A DNA stretch of 64,000 nucleotides from Flavobacteriaceae bacterium YJPT1-3 (GTDB lineage: Bacteria > Bacteroidota > Bacteroidia > Flavobacteriales > Flavobacteriaceae). The position numbers were made by a program, and so were the translations under genes. This document shows, piece after piece, positions 53,437 to 62,283 of this stretch. The stretch covers positions 1,901,501 through 1,965,500 of the forward strand of contig CP123444.1 in assembly GCA_029866965.1 (NCBI GenBank), given 5' to 3'. A model generated the notes under the pieces. That model ran no database searches, was not told where the DNA came from, and saw nothing but the letters and a program-made list of their open reading frames with translations. Within the stretch, counting starts at the first letter, position 1, and each line of letters opens with the position of its first letter.

Positions 53437-55959
53437 ATGTTCCGATCCTTCTTTTCGTCCTCCACTGTCTTTATCGTATTGCTAAGTACACTGGGTAGCA
53501 CGAGCCTACAACCGGTACTCGCTCAGAGCCAAACCATCCAGATGGAGGGAGTGGTTACTTTCCAGCAAGAGCCTTTACCCGATACCAATATCCTGATCAA
53601 GGGAACCACCCGAGGTACCCAAACCGATAAAAAAGGACGTTTTGCCTTGGAGGCTCAGGTGGGGGATGAGTTGATCGTTAGTCACGTGGGTTTCAATGAT
53701 TTTAAGCTAATCTTAACCCAGCAAAGCACCAGGCTCTCCATCGACATGGACGATTATGTAGAGTCGCTGGGAGAAGTGGCGGTCAAAGCCAAACGTAAAA
53801 GAACAGATACTCTAAACTTTAGTAAAAACTTTGATATTGATTTGGAAACTTCCATTGGTAGGATTAATCCAAAGAGAATAAATGGCCCGGTCAAATACAT
53901 GAGTGGGAAAGAACTGCAAAAGATAGCAAGTCCTCTCTTAGAAGATGCTTTAAACAGGTATGCGGGTATGGTCAGAGGTGGGGAAAAATTAATTGATAAA
54001 AGATATGGGATCACGTATAAATTTGATGTGGATGGATTTCTTTACGAAACCGCGCCGCCAATCTCATATGCTGATGTTGTACATGTTTTTGTAATCAGAG
54101 CAAAAGGGCTTGTTATCGTGAGAACGACAAAAGCTCCAGAAATAATTGCTCTTGAAAAAAAGCGTAGAGCCGCTAAACTATTAAATAAAGATTTTTACAA
54201 CGCAGATGCCCGTCCCTTAGCTGATGGGTTGTCTTTTTCACAGCAAACTGCTACAACACCAAAAAAAACATTGGAACTTCAGCGTATTTTTGGGACGATC
54301 CGCTACCTGGGCACTCCCGTAGTGGATGTCCATATCCGTACACAAGACGGAGGGGTACAAACAAAAACGGATGATAACGGTTTTTACGAGCTGAATGCGG
54401 TAGCTGGAGATGAACTTCACTACAGCCATGTAGGATTCAGAGAGGTTCATTTGGTGGTGGAAGAGGTGACCTCCAGGGTCGATTTGCAGCTGGTCCCTGC
54501 GGAAAATGAACTGGACGAAGTGGTCATTACAGTGACCCGGACAGACGGCACGGTTCTTAAGGATTTTCAGGCCAAACAAACCGAATTCAATACCCTGCGC
54601 GGTAATTATGATCCTGAAAAAGCAGGCTTTGCCATTGGACAGATCGATGGGTCCGATATTAGTCCGATCTACTCCTCCCTGAAAGAAGCCCTGGTAGGTA
54701 AGGTATCCGGCTACAGCATCAATAACACCAATGGAAAAGCGTATCTACGGGGAGCGAACGGCTCCTTGACCCAAGACTATCCTGTCGCCTGGGAAGTAGA
54801 TGGGGTGTTCACCAATGACGAACCCTTGGGCTTGGACTTGAATCAAATACAGGATATCCGTGTACTAAAATCCCTGGCAGCGACCAATCGCTACGGCTCT
54901 ATGGCCTCGGGAGGGGTGATCGTAATCAAAACGAAGATGGGTAGTTTTGACGCCAGCACCTCCAGAGCTGCTGTAATGGCGGAGAAATACAGAAATAATG
55001 AGCGGTATAGTAACGATGCCAGAGCTATCGATCCAGGCTACATAACCGCGAATACCCGTGTAGAAAAGCTTCTCGCCCTGGAAGATAAAGAAGAGGCCTT
55101 TGCGTTTTATAGTGTGGAACTCAAAGACCAAATGGAGGACTACAGCAGTATGATATTTTTGGCTCAAAAATTTGTCACTCAACACAAGGACATTGCTCTA
55201 GCGAGAGAAATATTAATGGACCTGGCCCAAAAACATGAGGCCAATCCCGAGATTCAGAAAGCCATCGCATACCACTTTCAAGTACTCGGGATGCCCCGGG
55301 AGGCGATCACCCTGTACAAAAATACAGCTGCCTTGCGACCGCAATACGCCCAGTCTTACCGGGACCTGGCCAATGCGTATGTAGAAAATGAGCAATTCAC
55401 CAGGGCCTGGCGTACCTACATGAGTTATTTGATGCAGGAGAGCGATCTGGCCGGGGAAGGAATCGGGCCCATGATCTATACGGAAATGGAGTACCTCTAT
55501 TTCAATCGACAAAATCAGACCAAATTTACCGAGACTTTTGTTCCTCAAAGTAAAGACATCAACGATTTTAGGAATGATGTGCGTATGGTTTTTGAATGGA
55601 ATACATCGGAAGCGGAGTTTGATTTAGAGTTTGTGGCTCCTGACCTTCGGGTATACACCTTTGAACATACCCTGCAAGCCAATCCTGACCTGATTTATCA
55701 GGAAAAAACCAAGGGATACAGCAGCAAGCAATTCAATATTGTTGATTTGGAAAAAGGAAGCTGGCTGGTCAACATTACCTACCACGGCAACAAGAAGTTA
55801 GATCCTACCTATTTAAAAGTAACCACATACACTGATTGGGGTCAACCGCAGCAGCTGCGAAGCGTACAGGTGTATCGATTAAAGGAAACAGGACAGAAAT
55901 ACCAGTTATTGCGCTTTGAGGGAGCATCAGCAAGTAAATCTGACCTACTACGGCAATAA
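53437..55959 (+). CDS. Secreted double carboxypeptidase-like/plug/TPR protein (paralogue 3)
   Basis: 840 residues. Signal peptide, then one carboxypeptidase-regulatory-like plus degenerate plug unit (about 30-270: EGVVTFQQEPLPDTNILIKG, KELQKIASPLLEDALNRYAG), a second such unit with a fuller plug (about 285-500: FGTIRYLGTPVVDVHIRTQD, ALVGKVSGYSINNTNGKAYL, DIRVLKSLAATNRYGSM), TPR helices (570-690, YAQSYRDLANAYVENEQFTR) and the shared C-terminal domain (RMVFEWNTSEAEFDLEFVAP). It looks like a fusion of a paralogue-2-like front to a paralogue-1-like plug. Its last residues run out of frame over a decayed copy of the same C-terminal domain (55931-56026). Confidence 0.82.
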   Translation: MFRSFFSSSTVFIVLLSTLGSTSLQPVLAQSQTIQMEGVVTFQQEPLPDTNILIKGTTRGTQTDKKGRFALEAQVGDELIVSHVGFNDFKLILTQQSTRLSIDMDDYVESLGEVAVKAKRKRTDTLNFSKNFDIDLETSIGRINPKRINGPVKYMSGKELQKIASPLLEDALNRYAGMVRGGEKLIDKRYGITYKFDVDGFLYETAPPISYADVVHVFVIRAKGLVIVRTTKAPEIIALEKKRRAAKLLNKDFYNADARPLADGLSFSQQTATTPKKTLELQRIFGTIRYLGTPVVDVHIRTQDGGVQTKTDDNGFYELNAVAGDELHYSHVGFREVHLVVEEVTSRVDLQLVPAENELDEVVITVTRTDGTVLKDFQAKQTEFNTLRGNYDPEKAGFAIGQIDGSDISPIYSSLKEALVGKVSGYSINNTNGKAYLRGANGSLTQDYPVAWEVDGVFTNDEPLGLDLNQIQDIRVLKSLAATNRYGSMASGGVIVIKTKMGSFDASTSRAAVMAEKYRNNERYSNDARAIDPGYITANTRVEKLLALEDKEEAFAFYSVELKDQMEDYSSMIFLAQKFVTQHKDIALAREILMDLAQKHEANPEIQKAIAYHFQVLGMPREAITLYKNTAALRPQYAQSYRDLANAYVENEQFTRAWRTYMSYLMQESDLAGEGIGPMIYTEMEYLYFNRQNQTKFTETFVPQSKDINDFRNDVRMVFEWNTSEAEFDLEFVAPDLRVYTFEHTLQANPDLIYQEKTKGYSSKQFNIVDLEKGSWLVNITYHGNKKLDPTYLKVTTYTDWGQPQQLRSVQVYRLKETGQKYQLLRFEGASASKSDLLRQ

Positions 55960-56026
55960 AAAGGAAAATCCTATTTACTACAATGTCGCTAACTACTACG
56001 ACTCGGGACAGCCTAATCAGTATTAA
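55931..56026 (+). pseudogene. Vestigial C-terminal domain of a fourth paralogue
   Basis: A different frame from paralogue 3 reads QVNLTYYGNKKENPIYYNVA then NYYDSGQPNQY-stop. Compare VNITYHGNKKLDPTYLKVTT and DWGQPQQL in paralogue 3. A truncated, degenerate copy overlapping the paralogue-3 3' end. Confidence 0.7.
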
Positions 56027-56193
56027 GGGGTGCGGTTTTTCACGCCTTCACCAAGCCATTAGAAATGGTTGTTTTTGCAGCTAATGAGAAGGGATTTGCC
56101 TCCAGTACCCGAATCTGATGGTAGTACGCGCTCGGGGTCTTACTTTTGTAGGCGTCCTTATCTCTCGTGGGATGCTCAGATTGATCTTCTAAT

Positions 56194-58320
56194 ATGACTC
56201 AAAAATCAACAAATAAAGCAGTGTATATAACCGCTATAGAACCGGACAGTGGCAAATCCATCGCTTCCCTGGGATTGATGCAAATTATCTTGGGTAAAAC
56301 GCCCAAAGTAGGGTACTTCAGACCAATTATAGATGATTTCCTTCCCGGAACTATAGACAATCATATCCATACCCTAAGCGCTTACTACAAGTTGGATCTT
56401 GATTTTCAAGAGGCGTACGCTTTTACCATCAGCCAAGTGATCCGTTTGATCAACGCGAACAAGGAGGACGAGATTATCAATACCATTATCGAAAAATATA
56501 AAGCCGTGGAAGCGCGCTTCGATTTCGTTTTGGTGGAAGGTACTAGCTTTTCCGGCGAAGGGTCGTTGATCGAATTTGATTTCAACATTCTCATTGCCAA
56601 GAATCTTGGGGTTCCGGCAATCATCCTGGCAAGTGGAGTAGGCAAGACCATGGACGATCTGACCGGAAGCCTGCAGATCGCCTTCGATTCTTTTGCCGAT
56701 AAGGGAGTGGAGGTCCTATCGGTAATCGCCAATAAGGTAGCACCGGAAAATAAAAACGAGATCATTGCTGAGCTGCAGCGAAAACTCCCCGCCAGGGTCA
56801 TTGTGAATGCCATTCCGCTCAACCCTGTCCTTTCCAATCCGTCCCTCAGAGAAATTGTCGATGCTCTGGATGCCACCGTGCTTTTCGGAGAAGCTTATTT
56901 AAACAATCAAGCCGGCTATTTTAGTGTCGGGGCCATGCAGCTTCGCAATTACCTGACGCATCTTAAAGAAAATGGCTTGGTCATTACTCCGGGAGACCGT
57001 GCCGATATCATTCTGGGCGCGCTACAGGCCAATATTTCGGCCAACTATCCCGCGATTTCAGGCATTGTGTTGACCGGTGGATTGGTGCCCGAAGATTCAA
57101 TCCGACTGCTCATTGAAGGATTGTCTGACGTGGTACCCATTCTATCTGTCCAGGCAGGAACCTACTCGGTCACGAACAGGATTGGATCCATAAAAGCTAA
57201 AATCTATGCAGCCAATACCCAGAAGATAGAAATTTCCATCAAAGATTTCCAAACCCATGTACAGGTAGATGAACTGGTAGAGCGTCTGGTTACTTTTAAG
57301 TCCCAGGGCATCACCCCGCGCATGTTTCAGTATAATTTATTAACCGCCGCAAAAGCCGAAAAAAAGCACATCGTTCTGCCGGAAGGAGTGGATGAGCGGG
57401 TACTACGAGCGGCTAAGCTGTTGATTGACCTCGAAGCGGTCGAGATCACCTTGCTGGGCGATCGAGATCAGATCGCTGAAAAGAATACAACCCTAGACAT
57501 TGGACTCGATTTGGATAAAGTAGCCCTGATCAATCCGGTGGAAAGTGTTGATTTTGACGCTTTCGCGAAAGCGTTGTTTGAGCTTCGCAAACATAAAAAT
57601 GTCAATTTGGCCATGGCACGCGATCTCATGGAAGATGTTTCCTATTACGGCACCATGATGGTGTACCAGGGAAAAGCCGATGGCATGGTCTCTGGAGCCG
57701 TTCATACCACCCAGCATACCATCCGTCCTGCTTTGCAATTCATCAAGACGAAACCCGATGCCTCCATCGTGTCTTCGGTGTTCTTTATGTGCTTAGAAGA
57801 TCGGGTTTCGGTCTATGGCGATTGTGCCATCAATCCCAACCCTACTGCAGAGCAACTGGCTGAAATCGCTATTGCGTCCGCAGAAACCAGTCAAGCCTTT
57901 GGGATCAACCCAAAAATTGCGATGCTATCCTATTCTTCGGGGAGCTCAGGCAAGGGAGAAGATGTAGAGCGAGTGCGAACAGCCACCCAACTGGTCAAGC
58001 AGCGCCGTCCCGATCTGAAAGTAGAAGGGCCCATTCAATATGACGCTGCCGTAGACAGTAAAGTGGGAAAATCAAAATTACCGGACTCTGAGGTGGCCGG
58101 CCAGGCCAATGTTTTTATTTTTCCAGACCTGAATACGGGGAACAATACGTACAAAGCAGTACAGCGGGAGACCAAGGCTTTAGCCATCGGACCCATCATT
58201 CAGGGGTTGAATAAACCCGTGAACGATCTGAGTCGAGGGTGTACGGTAGAAGATATTTTTAATACGGTCATTGTCACAGCCATACAGGCCCAACGCAATG
58301 CAATGCAGCTACAATCATGA
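56194..58320 (+). CDS. pta: Phosphate acetyltransferase
   Basis: 708 residues, the long multi-domain type. An N-terminal P-loop-like domain (TAIEPDSGKSIASLGLMQII, about 10-220) and a DRTGG-like domain (about 225-340) precede the catalytic phosphotransacetylase domain (about 375-705: VLPEGVDERVLRAAKLLIDL, MVSGAVHTTQHTIRPALQFI, SYSSGSSGKGEDVERV, FPDLNTGNNTYKAVQR). Converts acetyl-CoA and phosphate to acetyl phosphate. Its stop overlaps the acetate-kinase start (ATGA). A perfect iterated palindrome (57559-57572) encodes AFAKA. Confidence 0.95.
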   Translation: MTQKSTNKAVYITAIEPDSGKSIASLGLMQIILGKTPKVGYFRPIIDDFLPGTIDNHIHTLSAYYKLDLDFQEAYAFTISQVIRLINANKEDEIINTIIEKYKAVEARFDFVLVEGTSFSGEGSLIEFDFNILIAKNLGVPAIILASGVGKTMDDLTGSLQIAFDSFADKGVEVLSVIANKVAPENKNEIIAELQRKLPARVIVNAIPLNPVLSNPSLREIVDALDATVLFGEAYLNNQAGYFSVGAMQLRNYLTHLKENGLVITPGDRADIILGALQANISANYPAISGIVLTGGLVPEDSIRLLIEGLSDVVPILSVQAGTYSVTNRIGSIKAKIYAANTQKIEISIKDFQTHVQVDELVERLVTFKSQGITPRMFQYNLLTAAKAEKKHIVLPEGVDERVLRAAKLLIDLEAVEITLLGDRDQIAEKNTTLDIGLDLDKVALINPVESVDFDAFAKALFELRKHKNVNLAMARDLMEDVSYYGTMMVYQGKADGMVSGAVHTTQHTIRPALQFIKTKPDASIVSSVFFMCLEDRVSVYGDCAINPNPTAEQLAEIAIASAETSQAFGINPKIAMLSYSSGSSGKGEDVERVRTATQLVKQRRPDLKVEGPIQYDAAVDSKVGKSKLPDSEVAGQANVFIFPDLNTGNNTYKAVQRETKALAIGPIIQGLNKPVNDLSRGCTVEDIFNTVIVTAIQAQRNAMQLQS

Positions 58321-59501
58321 ATGTCTTAGTCCTTAATGCCGGAAGTTCCTCCATTAAATTTCAGGTCATTGAAATGCCTGCTGCGGCGGTACGATGCAGT
58401 GGTTTGGTAGAACGAATCGGCCAACCGGATGCTCGAATCACCTACAGAACTCCTGATGCTGAAAAGAAAGAAACCCGCTCCCTGGCAACCCATCAGGACG
58501 GGATGAATCAGGTCATAGCCTATTTGACGCATGAGGAGATTGGGGTAGTCCGATCCGTAGCCGATATTGATGCAGTAGGCCATCGGGTAGTGCATGGAGG
58601 AAGCACTTATTCAAAAACAACCCGTATTACTGCAGAAGTCAAAGAGACCATCAAACAATTAATACCGTTGGCCCCGCTACACAATCCCCACAATCTGGAA
58701 GGGATCGAACTGGCCGAACGAATCTTTCCGCACGCCAGGCAGATCGCGGTTTTTGATACTGCTTTTCATCAGACTTTGCCCGAAAAAGCCAAGCGATATG
58801 CGATTCCGGCGCACTTTTTTAAGGAGGGGATTCAGGTCTACGGTTTTCACGGCACGAGCCATAAGTACGTTTCAGAGCGTGCTATGGAATACATGAAATC
58901 AAAGACTTCCAAACTGATATCGATTCACCTGGGTAATGGCTGCAGCATGACAGCCATACAGGATGGAAAGAGTATAGATCATAGCCTGGGCTTTGCTCCT
59001 TCTAACGGTTTAGTCATGGGTTCGCGTAGCGGCGATATTGATCATGCCCTCATTTTCTATCTGGTCGAGACCCTGGGCTATACGATGGCTGAGGTGGAAG
59101 GTATGTTGACTAAAGAAAGCGGCATGCTCGGGATGACCGGTTTCTCCGATTTAAGAGAAGTACAACGAGGGGCCGAAAAAGGTAATCGTGACTGTCAACT
59201 GGCTCTGGAACTCAGTGCCTACCGCATACAGAAATACATAGGTGCATATGCTGCTGCGATGAATGGCATGGATGCGATTATTTTTACCGCGGGTATAGGA
59301 GAGAATTCCAGCGTTCTTCGAAGTTTGGTCTGCAAGAATATGGATTACCTGGGCCTCGTACTCGACCCGGCTATAAATGAGCAACGGTCTGATCGCATTC
59401 GGCAGATCGAGGATACCGCCCGGTCCAAGGTAAAAATCCTGGTCATTCCAACCAACGAAGAGCTAGAAATTGCCAGACAGGTTTTTGCACTGGAAGGGTA
59501 A
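58317..59501 (+). CDS. ackA: Acetate kinase
   Basis: 394 residues. MNVLVLNAGSSSIKFQV is the classical start; VGHRVVHGG, YGFHGTSHKYVSERA, SIHLGNGCSM, MGSRSGDIDHALIF and FTAGIGENSS follow in the expected order. Makes ATP from acetyl phosphate, completing the Pta-AckA acetate pathway for overflow or fermentative energy. It shares a 4-base overlap with pta. Confidence 0.97.
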   Translation: MNVLVLNAGSSSIKFQVIEMPAAAVRCSGLVERIGQPDARITYRTPDAEKKETRSLATHQDGMNQVIAYLTHEEIGVVRSVADIDAVGHRVVHGGSTYSKTTRITAEVKETIKQLIPLAPLHNPHNLEGIELAERIFPHARQIAVFDTAFHQTLPEKAKRYAIPAHFFKEGIQVYGFHGTSHKYVSERAMEYMKSKTSKLISIHLGNGCSMTAIQDGKSIDHSLGFAPSNGLVMGSRSGDIDHALIFYLVETLGYTMAEVEGMLTKESGMLGMTGFSDLREVQRGAEKGNRDCQLALELSAYRIQKYIGAYAAAMNGMDAIIFTAGIGENSSVLRSLVCKNMDYLGLVLDPAINEQRSDRIRQIEDTARSKVKILVIPTNEELEIARQVFALEG

Positions 59502-59565
59502 TTTTTTCGGCATGCCCTTTTGAAAAGGAGTGAAGGATGTGGCTCAGCGCTCCACTACTTCAAAC

Positions 59566-59992
59566 GAAAACCTGCGCCAGCTTCGCTTGCGCTGTTTTTT
59601 ACGTTTCTTTTCTCTTGGGTTTTTGAGACTTTATCCAGAGCCCTGGGGTTGGCTCCATGCTGTCGCCTGACCCAGCGATCCCCTCCTGCAAATGAAAACC
59701 TACGCCCGCTTCGCTTGCGCTGTTTTTTACGTTTCTTTTCTCTTGGGTTTTATGACTATATCCAGAGCCCTGGGGTTGGCTCCATCCTGTCGCCTGACCC
59801 AGCGCTCCCCTCCTGCAAATGAAAACCTACGCCAGCTTCGCTTGCGCTGTTTTTTACGTTTCTTTTCTCTTGGGTCTTGAGATTTTATCCAGAGCCCTGG
59901 GGTTGGCTCCATGCTGTCGCCTGACCCAGCGCTCCCCTTCTGCAAATGAAAACCTACGCCAGCTTCGCTTGCGCTGTTTTTTACGTTTCGTC
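59566..59992. repeat. 127-bp tandem repeat, about 3.3 copies
   Basis: Units start at GAAAACCT at 59566, 59694, 59821 and 59948 (periods 128, 127, 127); the last is truncated near 59992, and a degenerate half-unit precedes the first. Each has a CAGCTTCGCTTGCGCTG hairpin-prone start and an AGAGCCCTGGGGTTGGCTCC segment. ORFs on both strands here are repeat artefacts. Apart from this the 59502-60066 gap holds only the terminator for tRNA-Lys. Confidence 0.9.
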
Positions 59993-60030
59993 ACTATGCT
60001 CAAGCAAGCTTGGCTTTGTTCCTCAACGCA

Positions 60031-60060
60031 AAAAACCCCGCCAATTTTGGCGGGGTTTTC
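60031..60060 (-). terminator. Terminator of tRNA-Lys
   Basis: Stem CCCCGCC / GGCGGGG with loop AATTTT, extended by AAAA / TTTT; on the minus strand it is followed by a T-run. Confidence 0.85.
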
Positions 60061-60066
60061 GTTTGA

Positions 60067-60142
60067 TGGTGACCTGGCTGGGGCTCGAACCCAGGACCCT
60101 CTCCTTAAAAGGGAGATGCTCTACCAACTGAGCTACCAGGTC
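60067..60142 (-). tRNA. tRNA-Lys (anticodon TTT), CCA encoded
   Basis: Minus strand: acceptor GACCTGG / CCAGGTC, D-arm AGCTCAGTTGGTAGAGC, anticodon stem TCTCC-CTTTTAA-GGAGA (TTT), T-arm with GGTTCGAGCC, discriminator A and encoded CCA (60069-60067). Confidence 0.96.
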
Positions 60143-60162
60143 GCTTTCCCTGAATGCGGCTG

Positions 60163-60170
60163 CAAATATA
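60163..60170 (-). promoter_or_regulatory. -7 box of tRNA-Lys
   Basis: TATATTTG followed by CAGCC, 20 bases before the tRNA 5' end. Confidence 0.7.
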
Positions 60171-60205
60171 CAGTCATTATATTAATTTTTCAAAGCCTTT
60201 TGAAT

Positions 60206-60213
60206 TAAATTTG
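60206..60213 (+). promoter_or_regulatory. -7 box of aroK
   Basis: TAAATTTG, 29 bases before the TTG start at 60243; the AT-rich upstream stretch fits. Confidence 0.6.
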
Positions 60214-60242
60214 GCCTTCATCGTTTAGAAGTTCGCAAGCCC

Positions 60243-60782
60243 TTGAAACCATTGAATTTATCAGAGCAAAATATCCTCCTTCTCGGCTATATGGGAAGTG
60301 GAAAATCCACCATAGGTCAACTCCTCGCCCGGGAATTGAACTGTCCTTTTACCGATTTTGATGCCTACCTGGAGGAGCAGGAGCAGCTGAGCATTCGAGA
60401 GCTCTTTGAAGCTAAAGGAGAGATCTATTTTCGCAAACTGGAAATGGAACACCTAAAGCGCCTACTCGATCTTACAGCAGGCCAGGTGATCAGCCTGGGA
60501 GGAGGAACTCCCTGCTACGGATCGAACATGGCGCTCATCAATGCAAGCAACCACCTCAATATCTACCTGAAAGCGGGTATTCCGGTATTGGTCGACCGAC
60601 TTTGGAACGAACGGGAGCAACGGCCGTTATTACAACATCAAGACAGCCAAGACAAGCTTTCTGAATTTGTTGGGAAACATCTTTTTGAGCGCAGCTACTA
60701 CTACAATCAAGCCCAATACACCATCGCCATTGACGGTAAATCACCTAAAGAAGTGGTGGAAGAGATTCAAGCCTTACTCTAA
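60243..60782 (+). CDS. aroK: Shikimate kinase
   Basis: 179 residues. Begins at a TTG codon: no ATG occurs in frame between the upstream stop at 60201 and the P-loop, so TTG at 60243 (or 60252) must be used. The P-loop GYMGSGKSTIG, FTDFDAYLEEQ (substrate Asp) and SLGGGTPCYG are intact, with ERXXXY-type SYYYNQAQY near the end. Phosphorylates shikimate in aromatic amino-acid synthesis. It converges with the phosphoribosyltransferase gene, overlapping it by 9 bases. Confidence 0.93.
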   Translation: MKPLNLSEQNILLLGYMGSGKSTIGQLLARELNCPFTDFDAYLEEQEQLSIRELFEAKGEIYFRKLEMEHLKRLLDLTAGQVISLGGGTPCYGSNMALINASNHLNIYLKAGIPVLVDRLWNEREQRPLLQHQDSQDKLSEFVGKHLFERSYYYNQAQYTIAIDGKSPKEVVEEIQALL

Positions 60783-61277
60783 GATCGCCTTATCGGCGCC
60801 TTTCCTAAAAACCACTTTGACTGATTCATTGAGTGAGGTACTCAAAGAAACTCCTTTGAAATCGGCCTTCACGGGATATTTTTTATGATTGCGGTCGATC
60901 AGGACGGCTGTTTTGAATTGCTTTAAGGGAACATCCAAAAAGTGTTTCACACCGTAGATCAGCGTTGTGCCTGAGTTGAGTACATCATCAATCAGCACCA
61001 CCGATTTCCCGGTATATTCGCTCGCATCCACCGAGGTTTTTACGGTGCCCAGAGGTTCTTTCTTGTTCATGGTGACTTTGACCAAAAGCACGTCCAGCCC
61101 AGCAATGGCCTCTAAAACGGTCTTCAATCGCTCGGCAAACTTGTATCCGTTGTCGGCTATTCCCGCCAAGACGATCTGACGCTCGTCCAGATTGCTTTCG
61201 TAGATCTGATAAGCGATGCGACGGATTTTATGCTGCACGGCCTGATGGTCTAAAACGGTTTGTAAGGCAACTTTCAT
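60774..61277 (-). CDS. PRPP-dependent phosphoribosyltransferase (PyrR/HPRT-like)
   Basis: 167 residues. The PRPP-binding loop VVLIDDVLNSGTTLIYGVKH is diagnostic of type I phosphoribosyltransferases; LAGIADNGYKFAERL sets the N-terminal half. The family includes PyrR and hypoxanthine/xanthine enzymes; the exact base is not decidable by eye. Last of a three-gene leftward string with the methyltransferase and the Hsp15-like protein (overlapping starts and stops). Confidence 0.88.
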   Translation of the reverse strand: MKVALQTVLDHQAVQHKIRRIAYQIYESNLDERQIVLAGIADNGYKFAERLKTVLEAIAGLDVLLVKVTMNKKEPLGTVKTSVDASEYTGKSVVLIDDVLNSGTTLIYGVKHFLDVPLKQFKTAVLIDRNHKKYPVKADFKGVSLSTSLNESVKVVFRKGADKAILE

Positions 61278-61861
61278 GACGGCTTTTTTTCAAAGATAAA
61301 GAACAGTTCCTTTCCTTGACGCGGAGGAATGCTATTTGTACAAGGCTCTAGCGTCAGTAGTTCAAAATACGGGCTAAAGCGTTCTTGATATTCTGCCTTA
61401 CTACCTCCAAACGGAGGTCCCGACTCGGTGAGCGGAAAGTCAAAGAACAGCCCGGCCAAACGTCCACCGGGTGCAAGTAGCCGATGCATATGCTTGACGT
61501 AGCTTTCGCGAAAGCTGGGTTCCAGTGCACAAAAGAAGGTTTGCTCCAGAATCAGCTCGTATTGGCCTTCATGACTAAAAAAATCCTCGTGTTTTAGACA
61601 GCTGGAGGGTAGTTCAGGATGCTGCGCTTGCAAACGCTTCAAGGGCTCTTCGGCGATATCGATCACGGTCAGCTTATGAAATCCCTGTTGCCATAGGTAG
61701 GCGGCTTCGTGTCCGAGACCGGCTCCGGGTATTAAGATGTTCAGGTCTTTATGGGGGAGTTGATCGATGTATTCGGTAAGGGGAGGGGAGGCGTAGCCGA
61801 TATCCCAGGGCGTGCTCTCGGCCTGATAGCGTTGGCTCCAATAGGCTTCATTAGTCTTCAT
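61274..61861 (-). CDS. TPMT-family SAM-dependent methyltransferase
   Basis: 195 residues from the ATG at 61861 (MKTNEAYWSQRYQAESTPWD). WSQRYQAESTPWDIGYASPP, the SAM site LNILIPGAGLGHEAAYLW, EDFFSHEG and EQTFFCALEP are the thiopurine-methyltransferase-like pattern. It overlaps the Hsp15-like gene by 11 bases and the phosphoribosyltransferase by 4. Possible substrates are thiols, selenium or tellurium compounds; unproven. A perfect iterated palindrome (61502-61515) encodes FRES. Confidence 0.85.
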   Translation of the reverse strand: MKTNEAYWSQRYQAESTPWDIGYASPPLTEYIDQLPHKDLNILIPGAGLGHEAAYLWQQGFHKLTVIDIAEEPLKRLQAQHPELPSSCLKHEDFFSHEGQYELILEQTFFCALEPSFRESYVKHMHRLLAPGGRLAGLFFDFPLTESGPPFGGSKAEYQERFSPYFELLTLEPCTNSIPPRQGKELFFIFEKKPS

Positions 61862-62240
61862 CAGCCCTGAAAAAATCATCATCAAAAAGATCGTCCAGAT
61901 CCCTACGATCCTTCTTGGTGGGTCGGCCGGTACCTTTCTTACGGTAGTACTCCTTGGAGTACTTCAGCAATTCCAGTTTTTCCAGATTTTCTGGCGGAGT
62001 GATATCGGTACGGTACAGACCCACCAGTTTAGCGCCCACCCGACTGTCTGGCGTGTCCAATACCTGCAATTCGTAGTCGATCTGGTTCTTGCGAACGCTT
62101 ACCTTATCCTGTGGGTAGACCTCCCGGCTGGGTTTAACGACATCTCCATTAACACGCACCTGGCCCTTGCGCACTGCCTGAGAAGCCAGGGAGCGGGTCT
62201 TGTAATATCGGGTGCACCATAAATATTTATCGATACGCAT
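61851..62240 (-). CDS. S4-domain RNA-binding heat-shock protein (Hsp15-like)
   Basis: 129 residues. The S4 RNA-binding motif is at the N-terminus (MRIDKYLWCTRYYKTRSLAS, then VRKGQVRVNGDVVKPSREVY) followed by a basic/acidic tail (RPTKKDRRDLDDLFDDDF). Hsp15 recycles aborted 50S subunits. Promoter: TATTTTTG-CAGCC on the minus strand at 62291-62284. First gene of the methyltransferase/phosphoribosyltransferase string. Confidence 0.88.
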   Translation of the reverse strand: MRIDKYLWCTRYYKTRSLASQAVRKGQVRVNGDVVKPSREVYPQDKVSVRKNQIDYELQVLDTPDSRVGAKLVGLYRTDITPPENLEKLELLKYSKEYYRKKGTGRPTKKDRRDLDDLFDDDFFRADED

Positions 62241-62283
62241 GTGATGAGGCCTAAAATCCCGTTAATAGCTGGAATCAAGGCTG

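Noticed and set aside
59520-60208. Several ORFs of 60-129 aa
   Set aside because: They are produced by the 127-bp tandem repeat and extend into the tRNA-Lys gene; frames exist on both strands.
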